This document shows positions 8,242 to 20,553 of a DNA stretch of 64,000 nt, one piece after another. Source of the DNA: Setoptus koraiensis (Eukaryota; Arthropoda); NCBI GenBank assembly GCA_048013815.1, contig CM106586.1, forward strand, positions 22,258,001 through 22,322,000. Direction: 5' to 3'. The translations under genes were made by a program, and so were the position numbers. The first letter of the stretch is position 1. Every line of letters starts with the position of its first letter. Under the pieces are notes generated by a model. It was not told the DNA's origin, ran no database searches, and saw only the letters and a program-made list of their open reading frames with translations.

Positions 8242-8876
8242 CCCTCGGGTATTTGTTTGGCTGGCTGGTCGATAACGGTGATTGTGCTTTTTTGCCAATG
8301 AAAGAAAAACAGCAGCAGCAGCAATTGCGCACTATGGGCGAGCAGTTTTGATTGTTAATTATTAATTAATTTTGTTTCTCTTTCTTGATGTTGTTTTTGT
8401 TTTTCTTTATTTATCTCGCTCTCTCTCTCTCTGACTCTCCCTTTCTCTCTATTATCTCTGCTGCCGGTTCGAATAATTAAATAATAATATTAATAATAAT
8501 AGTGATTCCTAATAATAATAATAGTAATTCCTAATGATAATAGCAATGATAATTTTAATAATTTCAGTGCAATCCGATACAGATAGATAGAGCCGCGGTT
8601 GTTGTAGCGAAAATGTTGTGTCTACTATGCCAATATTGATGATATTGCCGGTGCTGAGAATTGTATTACAGTAATAGTGGCGATGATGATGATAATAATA
8701 ATAATAATGAAAATGATGATAATAATAATAATAATAACAAAGTGATAATCACAATAATAATAATAATAGAAACAACACACACACACACACACGCACAGAC
8801 ACACACACACACACACTCACATGTAAACACACGCACGCACGCACGCACATCATGTAGAATCGGTTAGTTTGCCATT
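8242..8876. repeat. FOXK upstream region: simple repeats
   Basis: The presumed FOXK 5' flank is almost wholly low complexity: a (CT)n-rich stretch near 8418-8456, AAT-type triplets at about 8483-8560 and 8681-8770, then (AC)n and ACGC repeats at 8774-8850. The FOXK promoter should be here or just beyond, but no core element stands out. Confidence 0.7.
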
Positions 8877-9981
8877 CTCGGAATGTTTATTGTTGTTTGA
8901 ATTCATTCGCTTGTTCGCTTGTGTGCGTTCGGTCGTTGCTTATTTCTGGCCTGTCTGCCTGTCTGCCTGCCTGTGTGTCTAACGCTGTGCTTGTGCTAGC
9001 GTGTGCGTGTGCGTGTGTGAGCGGTGTGCGTGCGTTTGCAGACGGGCAAAACCAACACTGCCAGCAACCGGGGCTGCCGCTGTTACACTGCCGCCGCTGT
9101 AGGACAGGCAACACATTATTGTAAACATGCCGCCCACAATGCAGTGTGCACAAGGCACAGCGGCGCTCCACAATAACATTTGTGAGTCTACTTGGGGAAC
9201 TACACACAAGAGGGCGTCCTACCAACTGCCGCTTCATACTACTACATGACGCACGCTACTGTACGCTGCGTACAGTACGCAGGCATCAGTGTAGCACTTT
9301 GTATGCCAGGGGCTCACTACTAGTGAGTCACTAGCAGTGTGAGACACAGTGAGACAGTCTCACTGTGAGAGGCGAATCGCAAACTAACAAGTAAGTTTGT
9401 CGGCCAAACTGCGCTTCACCCTGCAACGCACTACCCCTGTCGCTCGGCAAGCACAACTATAGCTAGTGTGTTGGGTGAGTGTTTCGTTTCGTGTGCGCAC
9501 GGAGCAGCTGCCCCTGTGCAGCGGTTATAAAATGTGCGACAGCGTAACAATCCCTGGCTTGGGCAGCGCTGCCAGATTTCCGTTGCAAAGCACGCTGTCG
9601 TTGCTGGCATGAATGTGCACGCTTGCACAATGTGTGCCGTTGTGCGCTAAAGCCTTTTTGCTTCCTTCTTGTTGCAATTGTGTTACACCCTTCACACTGG
9701 ATACTGCACTAAAATTTAGTGACTAAATACAGTGCAAATTTGCCATGCAGTTTGTTCCAGTACGACACACACACACACACACACACACTCACACCGGATT
9801 GCGTTACCGTGCGAGCTAGCGAGTGTTTTTTACAAGGCTGTGATGCAACAGCCGCCGTATTGAACAGCGTCAGCATTGGGTGTGAGCCTCCACAAGCCAA
9901 GCAAGCCAGCGTGGCGCCACATTTGAACCTGTGCACTGTTCGCGCTTGCAATGCGCGCCCACAGGCGGCGCTGTTTGAGGC
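8877..9981. other. Desert segment before the assembly gap
   Basis: No gene was recognised. The stretch is rich in GTGTGC, GCTG and short inverted words, with an (AC)n run at 9764-9790 and a hairpin at 9345-9367. The open frames here are short and code-like in no frame. Confidence 0.5.
9345..9367. repeat. Perfect hairpin, 11-bp arms around one base
   Basis: CACAGTGAGAC, one A, then GTCTCACTGTG. It lies in a run of overlapping CACT/AGTG words with two further small inverted repeats near 9250-9330. Confidence 0.75.
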
Positions 9982-10481
9982 NNNNNNNNNNNNNNNNNNN
10001 NNNNNNNNNNNNNNNNNNNNNNNNNNNNNNNNNNNNNNNNNNNNNNNNNNNNNNNNNNNNNNNNNNNNNNNNNNNNNNNNNNNNNNNNNNNNNNNNNNNN
10101 NNNNNNNNNNNNNNNNNNNNNNNNNNNNNNNNNNNNNNNNNNNNNNNNNNNNNNNNNNNNNNNNNNNNNNNNNNNNNNNNNNNNNNNNNNNNNNNNNNNN
10201 NNNNNNNNNNNNNNNNNNNNNNNNNNNNNNNNNNNNNNNNNNNNNNNNNNNNNNNNNNNNNNNNNNNNNNNNNNNNNNNNNNNNNNNNNNNNNNNNNNNN
10301 NNNNNNNNNNNNNNNNNNNNNNNNNNNNNNNNNNNNNNNNNNNNNNNNNNNNNNNNNNNNNNNNNNNNNNNNNNNNNNNNNNNNNNNNNNNNNNNNNNNN
10401 NNNNNNNNNNNNNNNNNNNNNNNNNNNNNNNNNNNNNNNNNNNNNNNNNNNNNNNNNNNNNNNNNNNNNNNNNNNNNNNNN
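9982..10481. other. Assembly gap of 500 N
   Basis: Exactly 500 N, a conventional length that need not be the true gap size. The right flank is a GC-rich tandem repeat (10533-10591), a likely cause of the break. Open frames that run through the N block are meaningless. Confidence 0.99.
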
Positions 10482-13400
10482 ACTCGGCCTCGGACCGGAC
10501 TCGGGGCCCCAACCTTGAACCCGGCCGCGCACTCGGAGCCGCCGACCGTCGCAAGTCGGAGCCGCCGACCGTCGCAAGTCGGAGCCGCCGGCCAGCGCTC
10601 GTGACAGTCAAGAGTCAGCTCGCCGCTCGCGACTCGCGTGCGACGCAATCTGAACGGAAGTACCAAATGCTCGGCCCGCGTGAGACGCCCGACAGCGCGC
10701 CAGCCACGGGCGCATTTATCAATTGGGCGCTGGGCGAGGGCTTTTTTATCTGGCCACAATTTAGCTACTTTTATTTCGCTACTTTTAGCGGGGGCTTATC
10801 AGCAAATGGGCCTGTCCATTTGCAGCCAACTTTCTACACTATCAGCACTGCGTACACTGGCGCACAATTGCCCACTGGTCGCGAGCACCAACAACGGCCG
10901 CGCCACCAAATTACCGGGTATATTCTGCGAGGTGCTCGCAGCGAGGACGATAACTCACACACAGGTGACTCGTACACAATGTTTGCGTTTGGCTTTATGA
11001 TCATTGTGATTGGTGTGTAACGGTGTGCCCGAAAGGGTTGTCGCAATTTAAAGAGACTAACGTTGGCGACTGATTGTCATCAGCGAGTTGCACAATGTCC
11101 AGTGGACATGGGGGGGGGCCAGCAGCAAATGTCACTGTTCACCTTTGACCACCAACACACAACGGCATGATTACGTTTCGCTCGAGTTGTCGCAAGCGCT
11201 CGCTAATCACGTTCACCTGTCCTTAATCTGCCCCCCGCTAATGTCTGGCCGGCCGCCAATTGACATTGAATTGGCCGGACACCGTGCAAGCGTGCCCATA
11301 ATCGCACTGCCGGCCCGCTACACTGTCAACTTTGTAATGGGCCCACTTGTAATGGGCGCTCGGTGGTTCGCGCGGCACAGCCCGCACTGGTAATACCCCG
11401 CAATAGACCGGGCAAGTGCGGGACGGGCTCGCGGCGACTTGCGACCGGCGCCCCTCGCAACTGGCGGCTCGCGGCTCGCAGCACTTGTTCGGCTTTGGTT
11501 CAATGATTCGCGCTGCCTAAACTTTTTGCCGTTTTTCCAACAAACAAAGTTCACTCTTGCATGAACGGGTGTGTGTGCATTAAATCTCTCGCTGGCTCGC
11601 TTGCTCGCCGGCTCGCCGACTGGTTAACACGGCTACTTAATGGTGCAAATGGCCCCGGGCCCCCGGCGCCCGACTCCGATACGCGCACCGACCGCTCTTT
11701 ATTATTGCACGCAAACGCATGCGAGCGCGAGGCGCCAACAAATCTTGTTAAATGAGAGAACAGTGGCAACTTTGTTTGCCCCCTCGCCTTGCCGCTTTGT
11801 CCGCCGGCGCGGGCTGCCGGCAGCCCGCGCCGAGCCGAGCCGAGCCGGCAAGCTAATGCACACAACTGCACATAATGTACCTAATAACGGTTATAATGCG
11901 CACAATATAGCGCGCCAGTTCGGCCAGACGCTTGTAACGCCGGCATTGTGACGCTCATCAATGAGGCCCGGCCCCGCTGAGTGATGGCCAGTCAGCCGAC
12001 TTAGCAGTCAGTCAGTCAGCCAGCCGGCGAGCCGGCCCGAAACCGTGAGCGACACAAACTGCTCGCTATTAGCCGCTCGGCCGGACGCCCCAGCCAGAGC
12101 CCAATTGGGCGGCCGGTGGAAACGCACGAGCGCCGAGTGCCGACCGCGCGCGCCACAAAGCGCCGAGCGGATCTTGTTACATGCCGCGGAACAAGACACA
12201 CGGAAACAACAAATTTGAGTTAATCTTGAGCAAGCATTATTTTATATTTTGCACCGCGTATGTGCGCATCACTTAACTTAATGCCGGCACCGTGCGGCCG
12301 CGCGGGCTCTGCGGACTCTGCGGGCTCTGCGGACTTGGGGCCCGCTCGACAGCCAACGCTGCACTTTGGCGTGTGTGCTGCCGTCACACAACGTGAGCAC
12401 GTTACGCGAGGCGCCCGCCTTATGCGCGCGTCTCTGGCACGTTATGCATGGTGTGCGAGTGGCCAGTGTGACCTCGGCGTCACTCGGCGTCCAAACGCGA
12501 CCATCGACGGCCGCCCGCGGGACAGCGGACAGCCGCACGGCCCGGCCCGGCGAGACAAAGGAGTGACCGTGTGATGACTCTTGAGCCCGAGTAGCAGGTG
12601 AAAAATTGGCCGCTGTCATACGCAAAGTGCACTGCTCACAAGCTGCAGCCACATAGCGACCAGACAGCGGCATCGCTCGCTCGGTGCGCGCTGGCCGTTG
12701 CAAGCTACGCCTAATGTAGCCTGCACCGACGCTGCCTCTGGTGCAGCTTGTGATGCAGCCTGCAACGGTGCACACGGGTGCGCCGGGGCGCAAACACGCC
12801 GACGTTATGATGTTACGTAAGCGGTTTGAGATGGTAATGACAGCGAGCATAGCAACACGGCAACAAGGCGTGCACACCACAGAACATAACTCACAAGTCA
12901 GCCAAGTGGCCTTGGTGTTCTTGGCCTTGGCCACTAATGCTTGGCGCACTAATGTTGCGCTGCGCGCTGCCTGGTCGCTATGCGCTGCTCGCCGTGTGCG
13001 CTATGTGCGCCCTTTGCGCTATGCGCGCCATTTGCGCTGCGAGCGCGATGGGCGCTATGTGCGCCATGGCGAGCTGGCCAACGAAGCCGAACAAATGACA
13101 AACGAGTACAGTATGGGCATTGCAGCGTCGCACGGCCAGCGCGCTAAAATTTCTCGAGGCACGGCGCGCTCACTGTGCGCTGTGCCCGGTCTACAGTGTG
13201 CAGAGTCTTCGCTGCCGAGTGTACGCTGCCGAGTGCACGCTGCGCGGTCTAGGCAACAGCAACGTCACTCACCGGAGTTGCGGGCGTCAACCGGGCAAAT
13301 TGGCTGGCCGGCGAGCACTCTCGGGCCGGCTGCTCGGGCCGGCGGCTCGCGGCTCGTGGCCGGCGACTGACGGGGCATTCCGAATGACAGGGCTAAACTG

Positions 13401-14056
13401 TGATCTAACGAGCTGACTATAACTGGCCGGCAGACGGACAGCAGACAGTGTGGGCATCACCGAATCATTAGACTGGTCAGCCAATTGCGCCGCTGTCTGG
13501 CCGTGGCCGCGTAGTTGCTGTTGTGTAGTTGTTGTGGCACGTTTGGTGCACCGATGGTGCACGGTGTTCATTAGGGCGCACAAACATGCGGCCAAGATGA
13601 TGCGGCCGATGCGCAAGACCACGCAACGTACAATAATGAGCGCATGATGCAAGCGACCAATAAGTTACTGCTGGCCTAACAGGCTGTTGATTGTCAGCTT
13701 GCTCGAACAGCTTGCCAGTTAATTTGGTCAGCCGGTCGCTGGTTGCTGGTCGCCGGTCAGTTGTGGTTGGCTCAGCGCGGTTCGGCGCGGCCCAGCGCCT
13801 CTCGGCGAGCCTCGGGAGCTACGCGGCGAGACAAACTGAAGTGTGTCTCGCCAGACGGCAAGCGAAGAGCGAGCAGCGAGAAGAGAGCAGATAAATCAAT
13901 GATGATGAGCTCGTGCGCTTGTTTGCGCAACTTGCGCATGTCAGGCTTGTCATGTCATTAGTGATTATTCTCATTAGGCCCATTGCTAACACGATAATGG
14001 TAGCCAGTGGTACAAACAGCCTGCAACAATCTGTCCTTGTGCGCGCCATCGCCATT
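10482..14056. other. GC-rich desert
   Basis: No gene was recognised. A 23-bp tandem of about 2.5 copies sits at 10533-10591 beside the gap, and a run of G at about 11109-11117. There are clustered GCGC words at 12950-13070 and several GGGCCC sites (about 10503, 11339, 11657, 12338). Open frames up to about 220 codons exist on both strands but overlap one another and have the Arg/Ala/Cys/Pro composition expected of GC-rich non-coding DNA. Confidence 0.5.
11805..11832. repeat. 28-bp perfect palindrome
   Basis: A perfect inverted repeat with no spacer, with arms of 14 bp: CGGCGCGGGCTGCC and its complement. It is extremely GC-rich and could form a stable hairpin or cruciform. Confidence 0.85.
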
Positions 14057-14313
14057 ATGTAATGCTGTGTAGTGCTGTGCAATGTTGTGCAATGTTACGC
14101 AATGTTGTGCTATGTTATGCAATGTTATGCAATGTTATGCAATGTTATGCGATGCTATGCGATGCCACGTGATGCTATGCGAGGCTATGTGATGCTATGG
14201 ACACACAAGCGTAACAGTGCCACAATCAATTCCGCAGACAGTCGGTGGACAGTGCAGACGGTGCGGACGATGCGGACGATGCGGACGGTGCAGACGGCGC
14301 AGACAGTGCGGCC
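14057..14313. repeat. Two adjacent short-unit tandem arrays (10 bp, then ~9 bp)
   Basis: From 14057 to about 14200 the sequence repeats variants of ATGTTATGCA with a 10-bp step, roughly 14 units. From 14246 to 14313 it changes to GCGGACGAT-like units of about 9 bp. A 40-bp non-repetitive piece separates them. Units are imperfect, so the arrays are not freshly amplified. Confidence 0.8.
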
Positions 14314-15045
14314 AGTCTGGCCAGTCTGGGCATATCGCAACGAATTATTATCTATATTGTGTATATCTCATTATCTGTCATGTGGGCATTGTGGGCATCG
14401 TGGGCGGTGTGGGCATTGTGTGTTGGGGCCGCCTTTGGGAGATATTGTAATCATAATCAGCGTAATAGTAGCCATAAGCAGCCAATCGGCTGCGAACAGA
14501 CTGCGCGTGCAGTCTAGACACACAATGAGCCAATCACTGCAATGACCTCGCCGGTCACTTTGCTCGCGATTCATGACTCGCGATTCATGACTCATGATGC
14601 GGCCCGATGCGGCCCGATGGTGGCAGCAGCTTGATTGCATGCGCGCCAATACAATGATTATCGTTGAATGATAACATGATGCAATGTAAAAATAGATGCA
14701 AAAATAAACACAAGCATGAATATGAAAATAAAAATACAAGTCTCGAGTGTGAGCTCGGCATCAAGTGGCTCCGCCTAGCAGTTGGCGGTTGTTTGTTTGT
14801 GCGCTAATCAGCTCGCTGCCTCTGGCCGCTCGATTGCTCAATGGGGCCCCGAGCTCGCAACGCCTGTGACCCACAAGACAGTTGTCAGCTCGTGAGGGGG
14901 CGACCAATGGTGATTGGCCGTCATCGGGGGCCCAATCAGCCGGCGAGAGCGACGGGCGAAACCGGCGACGCCAAACGAAACCGACGGCAGAGGGCCGATC
15001 TGTTGCGGGGCGAGCGTGTCGCGAGCCACTTTGTGCGCCTTCTCG

Positions 15046-15122
15046 CTCCATTCTGGCTCGATGCTGGCTCGACGCTGGCTCCATTCTGGCTCGACGCTGG
15101 CTCCATTCTGGCTCGATGCTGG
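15046..15122. repeat. 22-bp tandem repeat
   Basis: About 3.5 copies of a unit resembling CTCCATTCTGGCTCGACGCT, differing mainly at GACGCT/GATGCT. It gives repetitive Ser/Trp/Leu-like peptides in every frame, which explains overlapping open frames here. Confidence 0.8.
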
Positions 15123-15986
15123 CGCGAGCGGCAAGCGAGCTCGTGACGAGCGAGTTGCGCGAGCCAGCTCGTGGCAATTTGGGCCGCGCTGTCATCGGCG
15201 TGGCATAATGGCATTGATTGGGCTTATTGATTGAGTGGGCGCCGGACGGGTGTCCATTGTTGTCGAGTCGCCGACAGTGACTGTCGGACAGTTATATATA
15301 TATGTATGTACATGTAAGCAGTTGCGACAACAACGCAATGAAACAGTTTCATCACGTTGTTGTTTTGTTGTTATGACGTTGGTTTGTTTGCTGTTTACTC
15401 GTGACTCGGGCGCGAGTTGTGAGTGCCAAGTCGGGCCGGCGGTGCGCAAGTTGGCGCGCGCTAAAGGGCGCCCGCCAATTGGATTGCCTGCCAGCCTGCC
15501 TGCCAGCCAGCCAGCCAGCCACTGACAGCACCCACTAGCTCGCCCACTAGTCAGACGCTACTGTCAATATTATCCGACACAAAGCAAATATCTGCTTTAA
15601 AGAGTCTTAAGCACCGAGTGCGGGGCCTCAGCCGGATAATCTGGGGCCCAGCATCGCAGTGTTTGGCGCGCCGGCGGACAGTGTTTGGCGCGGCAGCGAG
15701 TGGTTGGCGCGGCGCCGGCGAGTGGTTGGCACAGCAGAGCGCTGCCAGGATATTTGGCGAGCCGAGCGCTGGTTCGCTTCGTTTAACCTTTTGGCGCCAC
15801 GGCGAGCCAGTGGCAACGACACTCACCAAGCGGCGGGCCGCTAAAAGCCCGTGACGGCGCCCGATGGCACGCGCATTTGGAGAGGGGCACCCTTTGCAAA
15901 TAATAGACGCTTACATACACTAAATAAATGCGACACACTAATCACACCATTAGCGCCCGGCCGATTGACAGCGCGGGCCGGCCGGC

Positions 15987-16076
15987 CCACTGGCTCACTG
16001 GCTGGCTCACTGGCTGGCTCACTGGCTGGCTCACTGGCTGGCTGGCTCACCGGCTGGCCCACCGGCTCACTGGCTG
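15987..16076. repeat. GGCTCACT-type tandem array
   Basis: Alternating GGCT and CACT words repeat with a 12-bp step for 90 bp, the same word family as the pure GGCT array at 38191-38286. Confidence 0.8.
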
Positions 16077-16828
16077 CCGGGGCCCACATTAGCCAAGCTG
16101 CTCAAATAAAGCTAATTAGTTGTAATCTGGCCGGCGGTGTTTCCATTGTGCGCCACATTGTCGCCCACTCACCACTCACATCTAGTCGCGGCGATGGGGC
16201 CCCTCGCTGCAGCAAAGAGCCTGTGAGAACAGATCGGCAAAAGCTGTGGGCGCCTCACGTGTCCAACAATCGCCAGTATAACGGTCGCAATGAGGCAAAG
16301 TGAAGCGCCCGTGAACTTGTTTGCGACCGGCCCGCATCACGAGTCACGACTCACAAGTTGCGAGTCACGAGTCGCAAAGCTCACTTTGCACCCACTCTCT
16401 GACAGAGTGCACCGGCCAACGGTGACTCGCTCACCTGTGCACAGGTTACACTGTACTATACTTGTTATATAATTGTCATATACTTGTTATATACTTGTTA
16501 TGCAATACTTGTTACGTATTACGTATGCGCGCATTATGTGCACACTATGCTCATATAATACTTATACAATATTATTATATATTATTATAATATAATAGTA
16601 GTGGCGGGCTATTTCTGGTTGTGTCGTCTAGTCTATCGGATTAGGCCTTATTACCTGCGTACGAGTGGGTGCTCCAATTTTTGTGTGTGTCGCATTCGCA
16701 TATTTATATTAATATTTGCTGCTTGTGCTCAAGTTATTTGCACCCCGTTAGCCGGCCGGCCCGAAACCCATTGAGACCGTTGCAGACCCGCTGAGACTAT
16801 CGCTGGCTCGCCCATTGAGACGCAACAA

Positions 16829-16872
16829 TCTCGACGAGTCTCGACGAGTCTCGACGAGCCTCGACGAGTCTC
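16829..16872. repeat. 10-bp tandem array (TCTCGACGAG)
   Basis: Four to five copies with a 10-bp period, each unit nearly palindromic (CTCGACGAG). It is flanked by degenerate copies. Confidence 0.8.
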
Positions 16873-17137
16873 AATGAGCCGCCCGACACGGGCAACCGGA
16901 CAGGTGCTTGTGTGTGCACGAGCTTGTCACGAGCTGACAATCACTCCCCTTGGTGCGTAATGAAACTAATAATCAAGTGACAGTTAACTCTTTTTGGCTT
17001 CACTGCGCTCACCGCGCACAGCCTCTCTAATATCGAGTCACGGGAGCCGCGGTCCCGCGGTCCCGCCGTCTCGGGCTCTCGGGCTTTCGAGGCCCGCCGA
17101 GCTCGCATATTAGCACATGTTCGACTGGCTGACAGCA

Positions 17138-17236
17138 GCAGCAACAACACCGACAACAACAGCAGCAACAGCAACACCGACAACAACAGCAGCAGCAACG
17201 ACAACAACATCAGCAACAGCAACAACAACAAGCTGC
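17138..17236. repeat. CAG/CAA trinucleotide tract
   Basis: Interrupted CAG, CAA and GAC triplets. The minus strand reads as poly-Leu, but no start context or domain supports coding. Confidence 0.8.
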
Positions 17237-18253
17237 TCATTAGCAAGTTATTCTAATATCTATTAATAGCGACGACGACAGCAACAACAAACAAACAACA
17301 TAATCCCTTCACATTATCTCTCCGGCTGCGCACTTGCTCGCCTGCCAGTTGTAGGCTCCAGCAAGCGCTGTGTGCCGGTCGGAGTTGCCCAATGCAGCCA
17401 GTCACGGCTACACGTGCTAGTTATATTATATAACTTATATATAACAACGATGTGCCAGTTACATAACAAGCCGCTCGGCAGCGCGGTAAGCTGGCCCCGT
17501 TGTTTGCAGCACGGACACTATCGCTTGTTTTGCTCTAGCCAGTGTTGTTGTTGTTGCTGTTGCTGTTCATGTTTTTCATGACTGTTGAACTCACAAACTG
17601 AGTTGAATTTTGGGCCCGCCACAGCTAACAAGATACACTACGGATTACTGGCTGCCGGGCCCCCCTTGGTTCGCAGGCCAGCTGCCAGTTTGGCCGCGCC
17701 ACCGAACAGACTAATAGCGAATATCTTGCGTGTGGGTGTTCGCGAGCCATCAAGTGAGTGAGAATTCAAGTGCAAGTTGCAGCTAACACTGTCATACACC
17801 GTTAGACAAACCGCTATAAATTGGATAAACTCCCTCCAACGAGTTGTATCCCGAACGAGCTGTTTATAAAATTGTACAACACACAATTTTGCTCGGCCGG
17901 CAAATTGCCGGCCTCAGCCAGGTACCGTCTGTTATTTTGACTCTCATTTGTATTGTAGCTCGTATTGTCGTACAGATATCGTGCTGGAGCGCTAATTCTG
18001 ACTTGAGAGTTGCAACTTGCGGCCCCCGAGTCAGAAAAGAGCGTCGCGCAAACCCTCGCGCCCTGTTCATGAACAGTATGCTGTTGCTGCTGGCCCCAAT
18101 TGCTCGATGGTATAGAGTCGATGCATCCAGTTGGGAGTGTCACCTGAGCGATCGGCAATCTCAGGCCACAACAATGGACGAGATACCGCTATCTGTCGCA
18201 ATTACTTATTTCACGCAGGGGCCACTCAATACATATTAGCAATGCAAGAGATC

Positions 18254-18325
18254 CAAGAGATATTCTAAAGAGATATTCTGAAGAGATATTCTAAAGAGAT
18301 ATTCTGAAGAGATATTCTGAAGAGA
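18254..18325. repeat. 15-bp tandem repeat
   Basis: Nearly five copies of AGAGATATTCTGAAG with A/G variation at one position. It is AT-rich, unlike its surroundings. Confidence 0.85.
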
Positions 18326-19515
18326 TCCGGTTTATTGATACTATGATATTATTCAACATAACGGGCCTCCTATCATCATGTGCTTGTGATGCCGCAATGC
18401 CGGCCAGGCCAGTCGCAGTGGGTACAGTTGGACCGGCGAGCTCATTATCAACTTAGAGCGACTTGTTCATAAATAAATAAAACTTGTTGTTACATATGCA
18501 CGCCTATGGCCAGCCCAGTGCAAGCAACGACCAATGAGTCGTTGGCAATGACAAATCCCGTTGGCTCCCGTTGGGCGCAAACGTTGGGTCGCAACGTTTG
18601 CCATCCAACGTTTGCGATCCAACGAACCAATTTAAATTTAGCCGGCTAATAATATAGCCAGCGCTAAATTAGACATTTACGCATATATTATTATGCAGCT
18701 AGCCAGTTAGGCAGCCAGCGAAATTAGCTGATTTTGAATAATCACGTGCTCATATGAGAGTGGCTCTCGAGGTTGGCCCGTTCGTTCTTTTGGGCCCGCC
18801 AGGGAAGCGGTTGCAAGTTGCAACAACGGCCAGACCACGAGTCATTTGTTTCATTGCCGTTTCATATTGGTCGCGTGTGTCGCGCCCAATCTCATTTCAT
18901 TTCATTTCACCTCGTCGCGCCTCACTTCACCCCACTCCACTCGACTTCACCTCGCTCCATTTGTCGGGGCCCGTTTGTCGGGGCCCCGTTTGTCCCAACC
19001 GAAGGCAGGTTTGTGTGCTCGGCTCGGTTTTGTTTCTAGCGGCTCGGGTTACTTGCAATTTGAGCGAGCGAGCGAGTCAGAGGTGAGCCAGGCCAAAATC
19101 AACCAAAACGACAATGCCATTCGGACATACTGCCAATGTTGGCGCGGTTAGCCGCGCTATTACTATTACCGGCATTACCGTTGGCATTGCGGACCGTGGC
19201 GGACCGTCCCGGCAAAGTTGAAGTGGTCATTTGGAGCCAGCAATGAAGGGCCAAGCAGGCGATTATTTTACACCATAAATGTGTAAAATTAGTCGACGGT
19301 TTCTCTGTCGGGCGGCCGGACACTCGCAGCGCTTGCAAGCCTCATGCGCGGCTTGGGCTGCGAGTGAGTCTGGCCTGCCCGATGTCGGCAATTGCCGGGC
19401 CGCTGGCAGTGGGGCCCCCGTCCGACAATTATGCCTCTGTTACATGCTCTGCGATACACAGTCTGTATGCGTAGGTGCATATTGGAAATTACACGTGCCA
19501 GTCGATCCATCATAA

Positions 19516-19558
19516 GTTATGAATCATAACTTATGAATCATAACTTATGATTCATAAC
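19516..19558. repeat. Inverted-tandem GTTATGAATCATAAC cluster
   Basis: Three 14-15-bp units follow one another: GTTATGAATCATAAC, TTATGAATCATAAC and TTATGATTCATAAC. The third is the reverse complement of the first two, so direct and inverted copies alternate. Confidence 0.85.
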
Positions 19559-20149
19559 GGACACAATATTGTGAATTGGCAATTCGTCATACTGTGGCGC
19601 TGCCATCAATTGTGCCGGCCGTCTTGATCTCTATCGGATTTGATCCGATGGGAGCCGCTCATAATTCACACGAGATGTGGCGAGATTGTCGCCGCTGTAT
19701 GATTGTGTGATTCTGTTCAATTGAATGGTCAGCCGGCCGGCCAGCAATGTTAAGTGAAGCGAACTAAAGTGGATTTAGCAAGCGGCTTATGCAAATGGCG
19801 AATTACGCAACACCGATAACATCATCATCTCGATAAACAATATACAAACATTACCTGCCGGCTGACAGCTAGCCAGCAATTGTTTCGTCTGTTGGCGTTA
19901 TATTTGGCGTCGCATTTCTCTCGTCATATTTCTCGTCGCCATTCTCTCGCCATATTTGTGCCCAATTGCAATTTGCGCGCTCGTGCGACCCACTGCGCGC
20001 GCCCAATCTCGGCCTGGATGTGGCGGGCGGGACGAGGCCGGGCGCACCTAGCGACAAACATAATAATAAATAACGCCATATAATAAAAGTGTAATAATAA
20101 ATAATAAATGTCGTCATAAAGTCGGCCCCTTGACCGGCACCTCGGCACC

Positions 20150-20231
20150 ATTGACTCGATACCGTTGACTCGATACCGTTGACTCGATACCGTCGACTCG
20201 ATGCCATTGACTCGATATCATCGAGTCGATA
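20150..20231. repeat. 15-bp tandem repeat (GTTGACTCGATACC)
   Basis: About five copies, the last ones diverging and ending in a small inverted copy (ATATCATCGAGTCGATAT). Confidence 0.8.
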
Positions 20232-20480
20232 TGTCAGGGGCGATTGTTGCCGAGATTGCGCCGGCCAGTCGCTGGCACGTAGTAATGACATCACACTCGG
20301 CCGGCGACCGCGCCTTGCCAATTGTATTGTGCTCGTGGCAATTTGGCGCCACGAGTGGCGCCGAGTGACGCGCCAATAGCGGGCCGACAACAGCGCCAAC
20401 AAGCGAGCCAACAGCGACAAAGGTGACGCCAAGCGAGCGAGGAGAAGCCAATAAATCGAGGCCATTCGTTATTTGTGACG

Positions 20481-20553
20481 GGCCGGCCCGGCCCGGCCCG
20501 GCGTATACGCCGTATACGGCGTATACGCGGCCGTATATGCGGCCGTATATGCG
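20481..20553. repeat. GGCCC run followed by CGTATACG palindrome array
   Basis: Four GGCCC units run into repeated CGTATACG and GGCCGTATATGC words, each self-complementary or nearly so. The whole block can pair with itself in several registers. Confidence 0.8.

Larger units (their letters stand above)
14314..18253. other. GC-rich desert with several small arrays
   Basis: No gene was recognised. It contains a 22-bp tandem (15046-15122), a GGCTCACT array (15987-16076), a 10-bp TCTCGACGAG array (16829-16872) and CAG/CAA-like triplets (17138-17236). A 35-bp imperfect hairpin lies at 15328-15362 (8-bp and 7-bp paired blocks). The AT-rich patch 16440-16610 is made of TTGTTATATAC-type words. GGGCCC occurs about eight times. 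Confidence 0.5.

Noticed and set aside
8242-8298. FOXK start 19 codons upstream
   Set aside because: The codon at 8298 is TTG, no ATG lies in the extension, and the ATG at 8241 restores the conserved FOXK N-terminus.
9709-11020. Long frames on both strands across 9.7-11.0 kb
   Set aside because: They run through 500 N, so their length is artificial.
12278-13370. Frames of 209-223 codons on both strands
   Set aside because: Overlapping, GC-driven, Arg/Ala/Cys-rich and without domains.
16941-17246. Poly-Leu minus-strand frame
   Set aside because: Translation of a CAG/CAA triplet tract.
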